From the NCBI GenBank assembly GCA_903929065.1, contig CAIYTJ010000216.1, forward strand, positions 1-5,458: 5,458 bases of DNA, written 5' to 3'. The notes under the pieces are model-generated. The model searched no databases. It saw nothing but the letters and a program-made list of their open reading frames with translations, and was not told the DNA's origin. This DNA is from an uncultured Bacteroidales bacterium. GTDB lineage: Bacteria; Bacteroidota; Bacteroidia; Bacteroidales; Paludibacteraceae. The position numbers and the translations under genes are program-made. Positions 5,191-5,458 of the stretch are shown here, one piece after another (the stretch's first letter is position 1; each line of letters opens with the position of its first letter).

Positions 5191-5242
5191 GCGAACAATA
5201 GCTAGCATGCTATTTATAAAATGTTGAAAATTGTTTTATTTG
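5191..5242. repeat. 52-bp direct repeat, copy 2, upstream of HEPN
   Basis: This matches copy 1 (4415-4464) at both ends, including 22 identical bases at 5221-5242, with differences only in the middle. Its palindrome reads AATAGC-TAGCAT-GCTATT (5197-5214). It lies 21 bases before the HEPN start codon. A promoter or autoregulatory operator is a natural reading, but no clear TTG-N20-TAnnTTTG promoter can be read in it. Confidence 0.85.
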
Positions 5243-5251
5243 TTGTTTGAC

Positions 5252-5279
5252 CTCCCTCCAACTCCCTCCAAGGAGGGAG
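5252..5279. repeat. CCTCC/GGAGG hairpin with tandem CTCCCTCCA
   Basis: CTCCCTCCA occurs twice with a 10-base step (5252-5260 and 5262-5270). The second copy forms a perfect 8-bp stem, CTCCCTCC-AA-GGAGGGAG (5262-5279). A related sequence in reverse orientation lies at about 5383-5405, around CCCCCTCCTTGGAG. The 5243-5458 interval holds no gene; apart from these repeats it is AT-rich sequence with nothing recognised. Repeats of this kind are common between Bacteroidota genes. Confidence 0.6.
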
Positions 5280-5458
5280 AGTTCTGAACCCGGAAGCTTG
5301 GTGCATTTAATTCGTTTTTGTTAGTTTTTTATTAAGTTATATTCTACAAGCTCATACAATTTCCAAAAAAATTCCTTCATACGAAGTCCCCCTCCTTGGA
5401 GCAGGGCTGTTAAGTTATTTTGTAAAGTTCTTTGAAATGATTATATTAGCGTTCAAAT

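Overview
The window most likely comes from a member of the Bacteroidota. It is AT-rich, its genes lack clear Shine-Dalgarno sequences, and two of them are preceded by a TTG-N20-TAnnTTTG promoter, the pattern known for the Bacteroidota housekeeping sigma factor. The protein families agree: a DUF6266-like protein and an IS200-like (REP-associated) transposase of the type common in these genomes. All five genes and the one pseudogene lie on the minus strand, so the window reads biologically from right to left.

From right to left: positions 5243-5458 hold no gene, only CCTCC/GGAGG inverted repeats. Next is a HEPN-MNT toxin-antitoxin pair, HEPN (4772-5170) overlapping the nucleotidyltransferase (4479-4793). 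A 219-base spacer (4260-4478) follows, rich in predicted RNA structure. It is followed by a two-gene unit with an ATGA overlap: an EcoRI-family adenine methyltransferase (3216-4208) and a DUF262-HNH nuclease (2143-3219), closed by an intrinsic terminator (2089-2116). The left third holds REP-like palindromic repeats (1802-2088 and 1116-1255) on both sides of a frameshifted IS200-like transposase (1267-1727), then an intergenic region with a 10-bp-phased repeat, and finally a DUF6266-like gene (169-801) with its own promoter and terminator.

Functionally, 2089-5242 looks like a small defence island. The methyltransferase and the DUF262-HNH protein are translationally coupled and plausibly form a restriction-modification-like system whose nuclease is a DUF262-HNH protein rather than a classical type II enzyme. 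The HEPN-MNT pair is a second module. A nearly identical element of about 50 bp lies directly upstream of both modules, which suggests shared regulation or a shared insertion history. Between the copy at 4415-4464 and the methyltransferase start lie a long structured leader, a terminator-like hairpin that competes with it, and an operator-like dyad at the start codon.

The clearest single event is in the transposase. A perfect 26-bp inverted repeat has replaced the expected coding sequence and shifted the frame, as expected from a quasipalindrome template-switch mutation.
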